Positions 53,348 through 61,229 of a stretch of DNA of 64,000 bases are shown one piece after another (positions within the stretch are counted from its first letter, which is position 1; each line of letters opens with the position of its first letter). A program made the position numbers and the translations under genes. This DNA comes from Streptomyces kurssanovii (GTDB taxonomy: Bacteria; Actinomycetota; Actinomycetes; Streptomycetales; Streptomycetaceae), in the NCBI RefSeq assembly GCF_014649695.1, contig NZ_BMTN01000021.1, forward strand, positions 88,492-152,491. Reading direction: 5' to 3'. The notes under the pieces are model-generated. The model saw only the letters and a list, made by a program, of their open reading frames with translations. It did not search any database and had not been told where the DNA came from.

Positions 53348-54676
53348 ATGCAGAACGCACCCGAGTCGTCGCTGGTCGGGCAGGAGTACGAGGTCGAGGT
53401 CGGCCCGGTCGCACACGGCGGCCACTGCATCGCCCGCACCGAGGAGGGGCGTGTGCTCTTCGTACGGCACACGCTCCCCGGCGAGAAGGTCGTCGCCCGC
53501 GTCACCGAGGGCGAGGAGACCTCCCGTTTCCTGCGCGCCGACGCGGTGCGCGTGCTCGAGCCCTCCAAGGACCGGGTCGAGGCGCCCTGCCCGTACGCCG
53601 GTCCGGGCAAGTGCGGCGGCTGCGACTGGCAGCACGCCAAGCCGGGCGCCCAGCGCCGCTTGAAGGGCGAGGTGATCGCCGAGCAGCTCCAGCACCTCGC
53701 GGGCCTCACCCCGGAAGAGGCCGGCTGGGACGGCACCGTCATGCCGGCCGAGGGCGACAAGCTGCCGCCCGGCCAGGTCCCGCAGTGGCGCACCCGCGTC
53801 CAGTACGCCATCGACGACGCCGGCCACGTCGGCCTGCGCCGCCACCGCTCGCACGAGGTCGAGCCGATCGAGCACTGCATGATCGCCGCACAGGGCGTGA
53901 GCGAGCTCGGCATCGAGGAGCGCCTCTGGGAGGGCATGGCGACCGTCGAGGCCATCGCCGCCTCAGGCTCCGGCGACCGCCAGGTCATCCTCACCCCGCG
54001 TCCCGGCGCCCGGCTGCCGCTCGTCGAACTCGACAAGCCCGTGTCCGTGCTGCGCGTCGACGAGAAGGACGGCGGCGTGCACCGGGTCCACGGCCGCGCC
54101 TTCGTGCGCGAGCGCGCCGACGACCGGACCCACCGGGTGGGCAACGGCGGCTTCTGGCAGGTTCATCCCCAGGCCGCCGACACCCTCATGCGCGCCGTGA
54201 TGCAGGGACTGCTGCCCCGCAAGGGCGACATGGCGCTCGACCTCTACTGCGGCGTCGGCCTCTTCGCGGGCGCGCTCGCCGACCGGGTGGGCGACAAGGG
54301 TGCGGTGCTCGGCATCGAGACCAGCAAGCGCGCGGTGGAGGACGCCCGCCACAACCTCCAGCAGTTCGACCGCGTGCGCGTCGAGCACGGCAAGGTCGAG
54401 GCCGTCCTCCCGCGCACGGGCATCGACAGCGTCGACCTCATCGTCCTCGACCCGCCCCGCGCGGGCGCCGGCAAGCAGACGGTCCGCCACCTCGCCGGGC
54501 TCGGCGCCCGCCGCATCGCCTACGTGGCCTGCGACCCGGCGGCGCTGGCGCGCGACCTGGCGTACTTCGCCGAGGCGGGCTACAAGCCGCGGACGCTGCG
54601 GGCGTTCGACCTGTTTCCGATGACGCATCACGTGGAGTGCGTGGCGATTCTGGAGCCGACCGTAAAGGGCCTCTGA
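53348..54676 (+). CDS. Class I SAM-dependent RNA uridine-C5 methyltransferase (TrmA/RlmCD family) with TRAM domain
   Basis: 442 aa; methylates C5 of a uridine in tRNA or 23S rRNA. N-terminal TRAM domain (EVEVGPVAHGGHCIART), a cysteine cluster CPYAGPGKCGGCDWQHA that in RlmD-type enzymes holds an iron-sulfur cluster, then the Rossmann fold with FWQVHPQAADTL, LDLYCGVGLFAGALAD, LDPPRAGAG and the catalytic Cys in YVACDPAALARDL. It ends FPMTHHVECVAILEPTVKGL. ATG 53348 is chosen because the TRAM domain starts there. A diverged copy of the last codons lies at 59005-59067, so this 3' end may be an integration site. Confidence 0.93.
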   Translation: MQNAPESSLVGQEYEVEVGPVAHGGHCIARTEEGRVLFVRHTLPGEKVVARVTEGEETSRFLRADAVRVLEPSKDRVEAPCPYAGPGKCGGCDWQHAKPGAQRRLKGEVIAEQLQHLAGLTPEEAGWDGTVMPAEGDKLPPGQVPQWRTRVQYAIDDAGHVGLRRHRSHEVEPIEHCMIAAQGVSELGIEERLWEGMATVEAIAASGSGDRQVILTPRPGARLPLVELDKPVSVLRVDEKDGGVHRVHGRAFVRERADDRTHRVGNGGFWQVHPQAADTLMRAVMQGLLPRKGDMALDLYCGVGLFAGALADRVGDKGAVLGIETSKRAVEDARHNLQQFDRVRVEHGKVEAVLPRTGIDSVDLIVLDPPRAGAGKQTVRHLAGLGARRIAYVACDPAALARDLAYFAEAGYKPRTLRAFDLFPMTHHVECVAILEPTVKGL

Positions 54677-54686
54677 CCTGCTGTTT
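54614..54686. repeat. Direct repeat, left copy: methyltransferase 3' end (att-like)
   Basis: This stretch holds the last 20 codons and stop of the RNA methyltransferase gene plus 10 bp. It aligns without gaps to 59005-59077 at 60 of 73 positions, including an uninterrupted 31-bp identity (54629-54659 against 59020-59050). The conserved codons encode HVECVAILEP, and both copies end in TGA at the same place. Confidence 0.85.
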
Positions 54687-54854
54687 TGCTGGTTGGACCG
54701 GTTGAGCGCGGAACGAGTCGACCTGTTCCCAGCAGTGCATGACGTGAAGTCAGTGCATGTGCTCATGAACGCCGCTGACCTGCCGTTTCGCGAAGCCATG
54801 CGGGGAATGACAGGTGCTTCTGCGGATCTCGGCCCGGACGGCGGCAGGTCGTCT

Positions 54855-54873
54855 TGACGCTGAGATGACGCTC
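54855..54873 (+). repeat. TGACGCTS pair with 11-bp period (copy 1)
   Basis: TGACGCTG and TGACGCTC begin at 54855 and 54866, one helical turn apart. Identically spaced pairs occur at 58907-58925 and 59142-59160, all in the same orientation. Confidence 0.6.
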
Positions 54874-55099
54874 GGTGATGAGCGGTCAGGTGTGCGGATC
54901 GCGCCAGTCGGTTGTCCGGTGACATCTCGCGTTGACTGATCTCTGAGACGACACAGAGTAGGCGTAGCAGTCGCCTTCCGAGGGATCTTCACGGGGAAGA
55001 AGGCGCCATCGCCTGCACCGCGCGTACGTGATCACGACCGACGTGGCTGTGGAAGCGTCGTGACGCCGGTGTTCGAGGCCGAAGGCCCGAACGGCAACG

Positions 55100-55310
55100 G
55101 CACTGGTCGACGAGGTGTTCGCTGCACTGGCGCGCTGCCGGGTGCAAGGGAAGTCGCCAGCGCGACGCTGCTGCCCTGGTGGACGGCGGAGGGATTCCGG
55201 TGGGCGAGCGGCCCGAGTTGCGGAACTCGCCGACATGTTCAGCTGCCCAAGGCCGCCTTTCCTGTCGGCGAACTCGCTTCCGTCCCGGGCGGGTTGGGGT
55301 CGTTCTACGT
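55100..55310 (+). pseudogene. Possible decayed site-specific recombinase C-terminus
   Basis: Frame fragments read TALVDEVFAALARCRVQGK and later RVAELADMFSCPRPPFLS, which loosely resemble the linker helix and final helix-turn-helix (VAELADLFGVSRPTVYR type) of serine recombinases. Two frames would be needed and no start or catalytic domain is present. The match is weak and may be chance. Confidence 0.2.
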
Positions 55311-55403
55311 GCGGCAGTGATGCGCATCGGAGGTTTGTTCGGGAAAGAATGGGTGATTTGTGTGGTTCTTTTCCTCGGCTACACCGTAGGTCCCCTGAAC
55401 CTG

Positions 55404-55409
55404 TAAGCT
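55404..55409 (+). promoter_or_regulatory. -10 box of a probable leaderless promoter (membrane protein gene)
   Basis: TAAGCT ends 8 nt before ATG 55418; no Shine-Dalgarno sequence precedes the start. Confidence 0.4.
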
Positions 55410-55417
55410 CCGCGCCC

Positions 55418-56341
55418 ATGCATTGGCACCCTGAGCACGACGATGGTGCGTACGGCGTAGGCGGCGCGAATGGCGCACACGGCGCCAACCACGTGAACCA
55501 CGCGAACGACGCGAACGGCGCCCTTGGTGTGTACGTCGGGAACGGCGCCTACCAGGATGGTGGCCGGTCCCAGGGACTGCCGATCGTGTACCACCCGTAC
55601 GGCGACGGTGCCCAGGCCCATGACGGATACGCGGATCCGGCGGCGGCGTACGGGTGGCAGGAGTCGGCGGCGAGCGGTCACGGCATCGCGCCCGGCGATG
55701 CTTACGGTCACCCGCAAGGCACGTACGTGGACGGTCACCCCTCTTACGGGGGCGGTCGTGACACCGACGAGGGGGGCCAGGGCCAAGGAGCCGACCGGGA
55801 GCACGAGCACCTGCACGGAGATGAGGGAAGCGTTTACGGCGCCGCCGACGACCGCGACGACGGACACGACGACGGCTCGGTCTTCGTCGACCCATCGGGC
55901 CGCCGCGGACGGCTGGTCCGCCCTGTGGGTCTTGCTTTCGCGGCGGTCTGCGTGGTCTTCATCGCCGTCGTGATCGCCGGATTGTTCGGTTCGGCGCCCT
56001 CCGGCGGCCCGTTCTCGCCCTGGGGTCAGGAGAAGAACGAGGAACATAAGCACAGCCAGAACCAGAAGCAGGAGGGAGAGCAGGATGGATCGGCGAAGGC
56101 CACGGAGGAGCCCGGCTCCACCGCCGGACCCACCGCCGACCGGTCCGCCACGCCAGGGGAGTCGGCGGCCCCGAGCCCCTCGGTGAGCAGTTCCAAGACC
56201 GAGACCGAGGAACCCAGCGCTGAGGAACCCACCACCGAGGCGCCCACGACCACGGCGCCCCCCACCACGACCCCGCCGGGCCTGGGGAACTCCGGCGACC
56301 GTCCTGGCCAGGGCCAGGCGCCGACCAAGGGACCCAGGTGA
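55418..56341 (+). CDS. Low-complexity single-pass membrane protein, unknown function
   Basis: 307 aa. The cytoplasmic N-terminal half is rich in Gly, Ala, His, Asn and Tyr (YHPYGDGAQAHDGYADPAAA), then an acidic stretch with many Asp/His. One transmembrane helix (VGLAFAAVCVVFIAVVIAGL, about residues 170-190) follows, then a charged Glu/Lys/Gln segment and a Thr/Pro/Ser-rich extracytoplasmic tail (TTEAPTTTAPPTTTPPGLG). Long open frames reach upstream to 55115 but that part lacks coding character. Its stop overlaps the start of the glycosyltransferase gene (GTGA), so it is probably an accessory part of that machinery, perhaps a wall-spanning or scaffold element. Confidence 0.75.
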   Translation: MHWHPEHDDGAYGVGGANGAHGANHVNHANDANGALGVYVGNGAYQDGGRSQGLPIVYHPYGDGAQAHDGYADPAAAYGWQESAASGHGIAPGDAYGHPQGTYVDGHPSYGGGRDTDEGGQGQGADREHEHLHGDEGSVYGAADDRDDGHDDGSVFVDPSGRRGRLVRPVGLAFAAVCVVFIAVVIAGLFGSAPSGGPFSPWGQEKNEEHKHSQNQKQEGEQDGSAKATEEPGSTAGPTADRSATPGESAAPSPSVSSSKTETEEPSAEEPTTEAPTTTAPPTTTPPGLGNSGDRPGQGQAPTKGPR

Positions 56342-58533
56342 GCCCCGTACCACGCAAGACCGGAACAAACCGTTCCACCGGCCGCAGCCGTTCCTCCCGC
56401 ACCAAGCGCTCATCCCGATCGTCCGCGAGGACCCGCTCGACGCGGACGGCATCGCCTGCGAGGACCAACCGGCATGCCCGGCAGCGCGATCCCCGCGCCC
56501 ACTGGCTGCTGCTTCTGCTCGCTCTCTCGGTCGCTGCCACCGCGCTGCTGTTCAGCGGTTACGGGCGGCACGAGATAGCGCCTACCGCCGCCCCCGCACG
56601 CCACTGCACCGCTGCCGCCCCCGCAGCGGTACGCGAGGGTGGCCCCGTGCTCAGCGAGGTCGACGGAAAGCTGCGCAGCGCGCACCTCCCCGCCCGGACG
56701 GTCGCCCTCACCTACGACGGCGGCCCGGACCCCTCCTGGACCCCGCGTCTGCTCGACGTCCTGAGGAAGCATGACGCCAAGGCCACGTTCTTCCTCACCG
56801 GCACCCAGGTCGCGGCCCACCCCGATCTGGTCCGCAGAATCCACGACGAGGGCCATCAGATCGGCTCGCACACCTACACCGACGCCGACCTCGCGCAGAT
56901 CTCGGCGGTGCGTGCGCGTCTCGAACTCGCCCTCACCCAGAACACCCTCGCGGGCACGGCGGGCACCGGCACCCGTCTGCTGCGGCTGCCGCACACCGGG
57001 GAGACCGGTTCCCTGTGCGCCGACCAGTGGGATGCGGGCCGCCGCGCGATCGACGACGGCTATGTCCTGGTCGCCGCGGATGCCGCCGACCGGAGTCCCA
57101 GGCAGGGGGTGATCCGCCAGTTCACCGGCTCCCGGGAGGCCGCCGACGCCACCGAGGAGATCTTGGCGTCCCCGGCCGACGGCTTGCGGTACACGACCGT
57201 CAGCGCCTCGCTGCGGACAGACGGCCTCAGCTACCCGGTGACGGCGGCCGCCGCGGCGAAGGGCACCGCCGTCGTCTGGGCGCAGAAGCTGTCCAGGGGT
57301 TTCACCGAAGCCATGGGCTGGCTGTTGGTGGCTGCGGGAGCGGTCACCGTGGCCCGCCTCGTGCTGCTGTTCACGGTCGCCCGTGTCCACGTACGCCGCA
57401 CCAGGGCCGGACGGCGCCGCGGCAACCGGCTGCCCCGGGTCAACGATCCGGTCACCGTGATCGTGCCCGCGTACAACGAGGAGGCGGGCATCGAGGCGAC
57501 GCTGCACTCGCTGCTGGCGTCGACGCACCCGTACATCCAGATCATCGTCGTCGACGACGGATCGAGTGACCGCACCTTCGAACTCGCCGAGTCGGTGAGA
57601 GCCCAGGACCCGCGGGTGATGGTCGTGCGCCAGGCCAACGCGGGCAAGGCGGCGGCTCTCAACACCGGACTGTCGTGGGCGCAGTTCGACATCCTGGTGA
57701 TGATCGACGGCGACACGGTCTTCGAGCCGGACGCGATCCGCAACCTGATCCAGCCGCTCGCCGACCCGCGCGTGGGCGCCGTCAGCGGCAACACCAAAGT
57801 GGGCAACCGGCAGGGGGTGCTGGGCCGTTGGCAGCACCTCGAATACGTCATCGGGTTCAACCTCGACCGCCGCATGTTCGACGTACTCGAATGCATGCCG
57901 ACCGTGCCGGGCGCGATCGGCGCCTTCCGCCGCCAGGCGCTCGCGGGCGTCGGCGGGGTCAGCGAGGACACCCTCGCCGAGGACACCGATCTGACCATGG
58001 CGCTGTGCCGCGCGGGCTGGCGCGTCGTGTACGAGGAGTCGGCAATCGCGTGGACGGAGGCACCGTCCACCGTCCGGCAGCTCTGGAAGCAGCGCTACCG
58101 CTGGTGCTACGGCACTCTCCAGGCGATGTGGAAGCACCGCAAGTCGCTGTTCGAGAACGGGGCGGCGGGCAAGTTCGGCCGCCGCGGACTGACCTATCTC
58201 GCCGTGTTCCAGACTCTGTTGCCGTTGCTCGCTCCGCTCGTCGACGTGTTCGCCGTGTACGGGCTGCTGTTCCAGAGCGCCACCCAGGCCGGGGTCGTGT
58301 GGCTCGGCTTCACGGCCGTGCAGGTGGTCAGCGCCATCTACGCGCTCCGTCTCGACAAGGAGAAGTTCGAACCGCTGTGGACTCTGCCGCTGCAGATCTT
58401 CGTCTACCGGCAGCTGATGTACCTGGTGGTGGTGCAGTCCGTCGTCACCGCGCTGCTGGGCACCAGGCTGCGCTGGCACCGGATGCAGCGCACCGGTTCG
58501 GCGACGGACACCCTGCAGCGGCAGCCGGCGTGA
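56338..58533 (+). CDS. Membrane NodB-like / family 2 glycosyltransferase fusion, probable extracellular polysaccharide synthase
   Basis: 731 aa. After a basic Arg/Ser/Thr-rich N-terminus and one transmembrane helix, an extracytoplasmic NodB-fold domain spans about residues 115-310. A second helix leads to a processive GT2 domain: VIVPAYNEEAGIEATLHSLL, VVDDGSSDRT, MIDGDTVF, acceptor motif LAEDTDLTMALCRAGW and QxxRW as LWKQRYRWCYG, then three C-terminal helices. This architecture polymerises a beta-linked polysaccharide (IcaA/NdvC/hyaluronan type). The NodB metal-site motifs are atypical: TYDGGPDP for TFDDGPDP and HTYTDADL for HTFTHTDL, so the deacetylase may be inactive. GTG 56338 overlaps the upstream stop. 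Confidence 0.88.
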   Translation: MSPVPRKTGTNRSTGRSRSSRTKRSSRSSARTRSTRTASPARTNRHARQRDPRAHWLLLLLALSVAATALLFSGYGRHEIAPTAAPARHCTAAAPAAVREGGPVLSEVDGKLRSAHLPARTVALTYDGGPDPSWTPRLLDVLRKHDAKATFFLTGTQVAAHPDLVRRIHDEGHQIGSHTYTDADLAQISAVRARLELALTQNTLAGTAGTGTRLLRLPHTGETGSLCADQWDAGRRAIDDGYVLVAADAADRSPRQGVIRQFTGSREAADATEEILASPADGLRYTTVSASLRTDGLSYPVTAAAAAKGTAVVWAQKLSRGFTEAMGWLLVAAGAVTVARLVLLFTVARVHVRRTRAGRRRGNRLPRVNDPVTVIVPAYNEEAGIEATLHSLLASTHPYIQIIVVDDGSSDRTFELAESVRAQDPRVMVVRQANAGKAAALNTGLSWAQFDILVMIDGDTVFEPDAIRNLIQPLADPRVGAVSGNTKVGNRQGVLGRWQHLEYVIGFNLDRRMFDVLECMPTVPGAIGAFRRQALAGVGGVSEDTLAEDTDLTMALCRAGWRVVYEESAIAWTEAPSTVRQLWKQRYRWCYGTLQAMWKHRKSLFENGAAGKFGRRGLTYLAVFQTLLPLLAPLVDVFAVYGLLFQSATQAGVVWLGFTAVQVVSAIYALRLDKEKFEPLWTLPLQIFVYRQLMYLVVVQSVVTALLGTRLRWHRMQRTGSATDTLQRQPA

Positions 58534-58906
58534 GTTTGTACGGTCGGCCAGGCTTCTGGCCGGCCGTCGAGCCGCGGTTCGACCAATCGATGAGGGGGCT
58601 ACGTCCCTGACGGTGCGCGCCTCCGGCGCGGCTCTGGACGGCAACGCCGGGCACGGCACTCCTGAGTACGCCGACGATTGAAGGCGATGTCGTCCCACTG
58701 GACGTCCGCCTGCGGCCGGCGAACCGGCGTACTCCCGCGGACCAGCGGATCCTGTGCTGAGCTCACCACGACGACCGCGGCCCACAGACCCATGACAACC
58801 CCGACATGGGCCCGCTCTTCTACTGCGCGGTCCGTCTCCTTGGGGGCTCGGCGTTGCCTGTCACCCGACTCAAGCGCGGTGCATGATCTCGACGGACTGT
58901 CGGCCG

Positions 58907-58925
58907 TGACGCTCGTTTGACGCTC
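58907..58925 (+). repeat. TGACGCTC pair with 11-bp period (copy 2)
   Basis: Two exact TGACGCTC octamers at 58907-58914 and 58918-58925. Confidence 0.6.
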
Positions 58926-59004
58926 TAGGTGCCCGCACGCAGAGCGGTGAGCCGAGAAAGCGGCTCTGACCTGGACCTTTCCGCGTCTTACTCGGGCCGA
59001 CGTC

Positions 59005-59077
59005 TTTCCGATGACCTCGCACGTGGAGTGCGTGGCGATTCTGGAGCCGATCCGCGAGGACTGCTGACCTGCAGTTT
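59005..59077. repeat. Direct repeat, right copy: displaced methyltransferase 3' end (att-like)
   Basis: In frame this reads FPMTSHVECVAILEP then IREDC and a TGA stop, a diverged copy of the C-terminus of the RNA methyltransferase 4.4 kb upstream. Weaker similarity in the same frame reaches back to about 58987 (RLTRADV for TLRAFDL). No methyltransferase body precedes it. Confidence 0.85.
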
Positions 59078-59141
59078 ATGCGTACAGATTATGTGCGGTG
59101 CGGGCGCTACGGGCGATATGTCGATGCTGAAACAACGCTCG

Positions 59142-59160
59142 TGACGCTCATCTGACGCTC
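59142..59160 (+). repeat. TGACGCTC pair with 11-bp period (copy 3)
   Basis: Two exact TGACGCTC octamers at 59142-59149 and 59153-59160, about 65 bp after the right direct repeat. GTCAGGTGTG follows shortly after this pair (about 59174) and also after copy 1 (about 54884), so similarity between the two flanks extends beyond the repeat. Confidence 0.6.
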
Positions 59161-59508
59161 GTTCTATCGCCAGTCAGGTGTGCCGGATCCGTGAGCACAC
59201 CCCGGCTGGCGTGGTGGTCATCTCCCCATGGCTGGGGGGTGTTCGTGGTGCGCCCTGAGGGGCACGCCACACGGCCCGGTCCCGTCGACAGGGCGGCTTC
59301 TGCCGGAGGGGAGCTGAACCGAACCCGCGGCGGTGGTGCTACTGCGCGTGGACGGGGAGTGGGAGGGGCAGGGTGCCGCCTGCCCTCGCCTCCGCCTGCT
59401 GGCGCCTGAGGTGGTCTGTGACGCGCGGAGCGCCCCGGGGGGCTAGGGGTGGGAGCGCAAGGTCAGGGCGTTGGTCGGGGGATCAGGTCACGGCGTGCAA
59501 CCCGCAGG

Positions 59509-60414
59509 TCAGTTCCTCACCACTAGGCCGCGGCTGTGAAGTACGTGGCGCTCGAGTGGGCTGAAGATGAGGAGGTCGATGGCGATGCCGACGATGAGGA
59601 TGAGGAGGATGGCGAGGAAAACGCCGGGGAGGTCGATGTTGTTGCGGCCGTTTTCTAGGAGTTGGCCGAGGCCGAGGCCGAGGTCGGGGGAGGAGGCGAT
59701 GATTTCGGCGGCCATGAGGGAGCGCCAGGAGAAGGCCCAGCCTTGTTTGAGGCCGGCGAGGTAGCCGGGGAGTGCGGCGGGCATGACGATGTGCCAGACG
59801 CCTTTGATGCCGGTGGCGCCCAGGGTGCGGCCGGCGCGGAGGAACAGGGGTGGTACCTGGTCGACGCCGGAGACGAGGCCGTTGGCGATGGAGGGGACGG
59901 CGCCGAGGAGGATGACGGTGAACATCATGGTGTCGTTGAGGCCGAACCAGAGGACGGCGGGCGGTACCCAGGCGACCGAGGGCAGGGATTGCAGGCCGGA
60001 CAGGATGGGGCCGAGGGCTGCGCGGACGGCCTTCACCCGGGCGACGAGCAGGCCCAGGGGGGTGCCGATGGCCAGGGCGAGGAGGAAGCCGAGCAGGCCG
60101 CGGGAGACGGAGGTCCAGATGATCTCGAAGAGGGTGCCTTGGAGCCACAGCTGGGTCAGGCTGTCCCAGACTGCGGAGGGGGCGGGCAGTTTGGTCTCGT
60201 CGGTTGTGTCTGTGGAGACCAGGGTCTGCCAGACGGCGAGGACGAGGGTGATGGCGAGGAAGGGCGGCAAGACCTTCTTCAGGAAGGTCTCGCGGATGGG
60301 GGTGCGGCGGATCTCGATGGTGTCGAGGCCGGCTTCCAGGGCGGCGAGGTCGTCGGTTGTGGTCCCCGGTGTGCCCGGTGTGGAGGTGCTTTCAGCGATG
60401 TCAGTGCTGGCCAT
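59509..60414 (-). CDS. ssuC: Aliphatic sulfonate/sulfate-type ABC transporter permease (SsuC-like)
   Basis: 301 aa, six transmembrane helices. Conserved BPD_transp_1 segment: SVSRGLLGFLLALAIGTPLG, LQSLPSVAWVPPAVLWFGLN and the EAA loop GATGIKGVWHIVMPAALPGYLAGLKQGW, which match SsuC/TauC permeases. ATG 60414 overlaps the end of the ATPase gene by 14 bp, so translation is coupled. Last gene of the minus-strand cysDN-ssuABC operon. The substrate may be alkanesulfonates, taurine or another organosulfur compound; a desulfonating monooxygenase (ssuD/tauD) is not seen here. Confidence 0.88.
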   Translation of the reverse strand: MASTDIAESTSTPGTPGTTTDDLAALEAGLDTIEIRRTPIRETFLKKVLPPFLAITLVLAVWQTLVSTDTTDETKLPAPSAVWDSLTQLWLQGTLFEIIWTSVSRGLLGFLLALAIGTPLGLLVARVKAVRAALGPILSGLQSLPSVAWVPPAVLWFGLNDTMMFTVILLGAVPSIANGLVSGVDQVPPLFLRAGRTLGATGIKGVWHIVMPAALPGYLAGLKQGWAFSWRSLMAAEIIASSPDLGLGLGQLLENGRNNIDLPGVFLAILLILIVGIAIDLLIFSPLERHVLHSRGLVVRN

Positions 60415-61192
60415 GGCGGCGGATCTCCCTTCGCAGGTGTTCGGTGATCTCGAGGGACAGTTCCGCGACGGCTGAGTCCTCGATGCGGCGTGGCTGTGGG
60501 ATGTCAACGGTCCATTCCTTGGCTATGCGGCCGGGGCGGGAGGACAGCAGCACCACGCGCTGCGCGAGCCGTACGGCTTCGCGCACGTTGTGGGTGACGA
60601 AGAGGACGGAGAGGTTGGTCTCTTCCCAGATGCGGGTGAGTTCGCCGTGGAGGACGTCGCGGGTGATGGCGTCGACGGCCGCGAAGGGTTCGTCCATGAG
60701 GAGGAGGTCGCTGTCCTGGGCGAGGGCGCGGGCCATGGCGACGCGTTGGCGCATGCCGCCGGAGAGTTCGTGGACGCGTTTGCCGTGGGCGCCGCCGAGG
60801 CGGACGAGTTCGAGGAGGCGTTTGGCTTCGGTGTGGCGTTCGGACTTGGGGACGCCGCGCAGTCGCAGGGCGAGTTCGATGTTCTTGCCCGCGGTCAGCC
60901 AGGGGAAGAGGGCGTGTTCCTGGAACATCAGTGCCGGGCGGCCGCCGGGGGTGTTGATGGACCCGGTGGTGGGCTGGTCGAGTCCGGCGACCAGATTGAG
61001 CAGGGTGGACTTCCCGCAGCCCGAGGCTCCCAGGATGGTGACGAACTCGCCGGGCGCGACATCGAGGCTGATGTCGTCCAGGACTAGCTGCTGCCCTGCA
61101 GGACTCACGAAAGACTTCGAGACATGCTCGAGCCCTGCGGCCAGGCCGGCTGCATTGATGCCGCGGGCAGCCTTGGCGAAGTTGGTGGCCAT
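60401..61192 (-). CDS. ssuB: Aliphatic sulfonate-type ABC transporter ATP-binding protein (SsuB-like)
   Basis: 263 aa. Walker A ILGASGCGKSTLLNLVAGLD, Q-loop LMFQEHALFPWLTAGKNIEL, signature LSGGMRQRVAMARALAQ, Walker B LLLMDEPFAAVDAITRD and H-loop VLFVTHNVREAVRLA. The LFPWLT and EPFAAVDAITR sequences are typical of the nitrate/sulfonate/taurine (NitT/TauT) family. It energises the SsuC permease encoded next. Confidence 0.9.
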   Translation of the reverse strand: MATNFAKAARGINAAGLAAGLEHVSKSFVSPAGQQLVLDDISLDVAPGEFVTILGASGCGKSTLLNLVAGLDQPTTGSINTPGGRPALMFQEHALFPWLTAGKNIELALRLRGVPKSERHTEAKRLLELVRLGGAHGKRVHELSGGMRQRVAMARALAQDSDLLLMDEPFAAVDAITRDVLHGELTRIWEETNLSVLFVTHNVREAVRLAQRVVLLSSRPGRIAKEWTVDIPQPRRIEDSAVAELSLEITEHLRREIRRHGQH

Positions 61193-61229
61193 GGTTTCGT
61201 CATCTCCTGGGAACGTGATCCGGGGCCGG

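Larger units (their letters stand above)
54677..55417. other. 741-bp gene-poor stretch at the left end of the accessory block
   Basis: No intact gene. Base composition is visibly less GC-rich than flanking genes. It contains a TGACGCTS pair (54855-54873) and, at about 55100-55310, a possible decayed recombinase tail. The promoter for the following membrane protein is at the right end. Confidence 0.5.
58534..59508. other. 975-bp gene-poor stretch at the right end of the accessory block
   Basis: No credible gene; short frames such as 58599-58793 (minus) lack start signals. It contains two TGACGCTC pairs and the displaced methyltransferase 3' end, then about 300 bp of GC-rich sequence before the sulfur operon's last gene on the other strand. 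Confidence 0.55.

Noticed and set aside
55115-55417. N-terminal extension of the low-complexity membrane protein
   Set aside because: The in-frame sequence before ATG 55418 lacks coding bias and the start is better explained by the -10 box 8 nt upstream.
56410-58785. 791-aa open frame on the minus strand
   Set aside because: It is antisense to the NodB-GT2 fusion, whose motifs are unambiguous.
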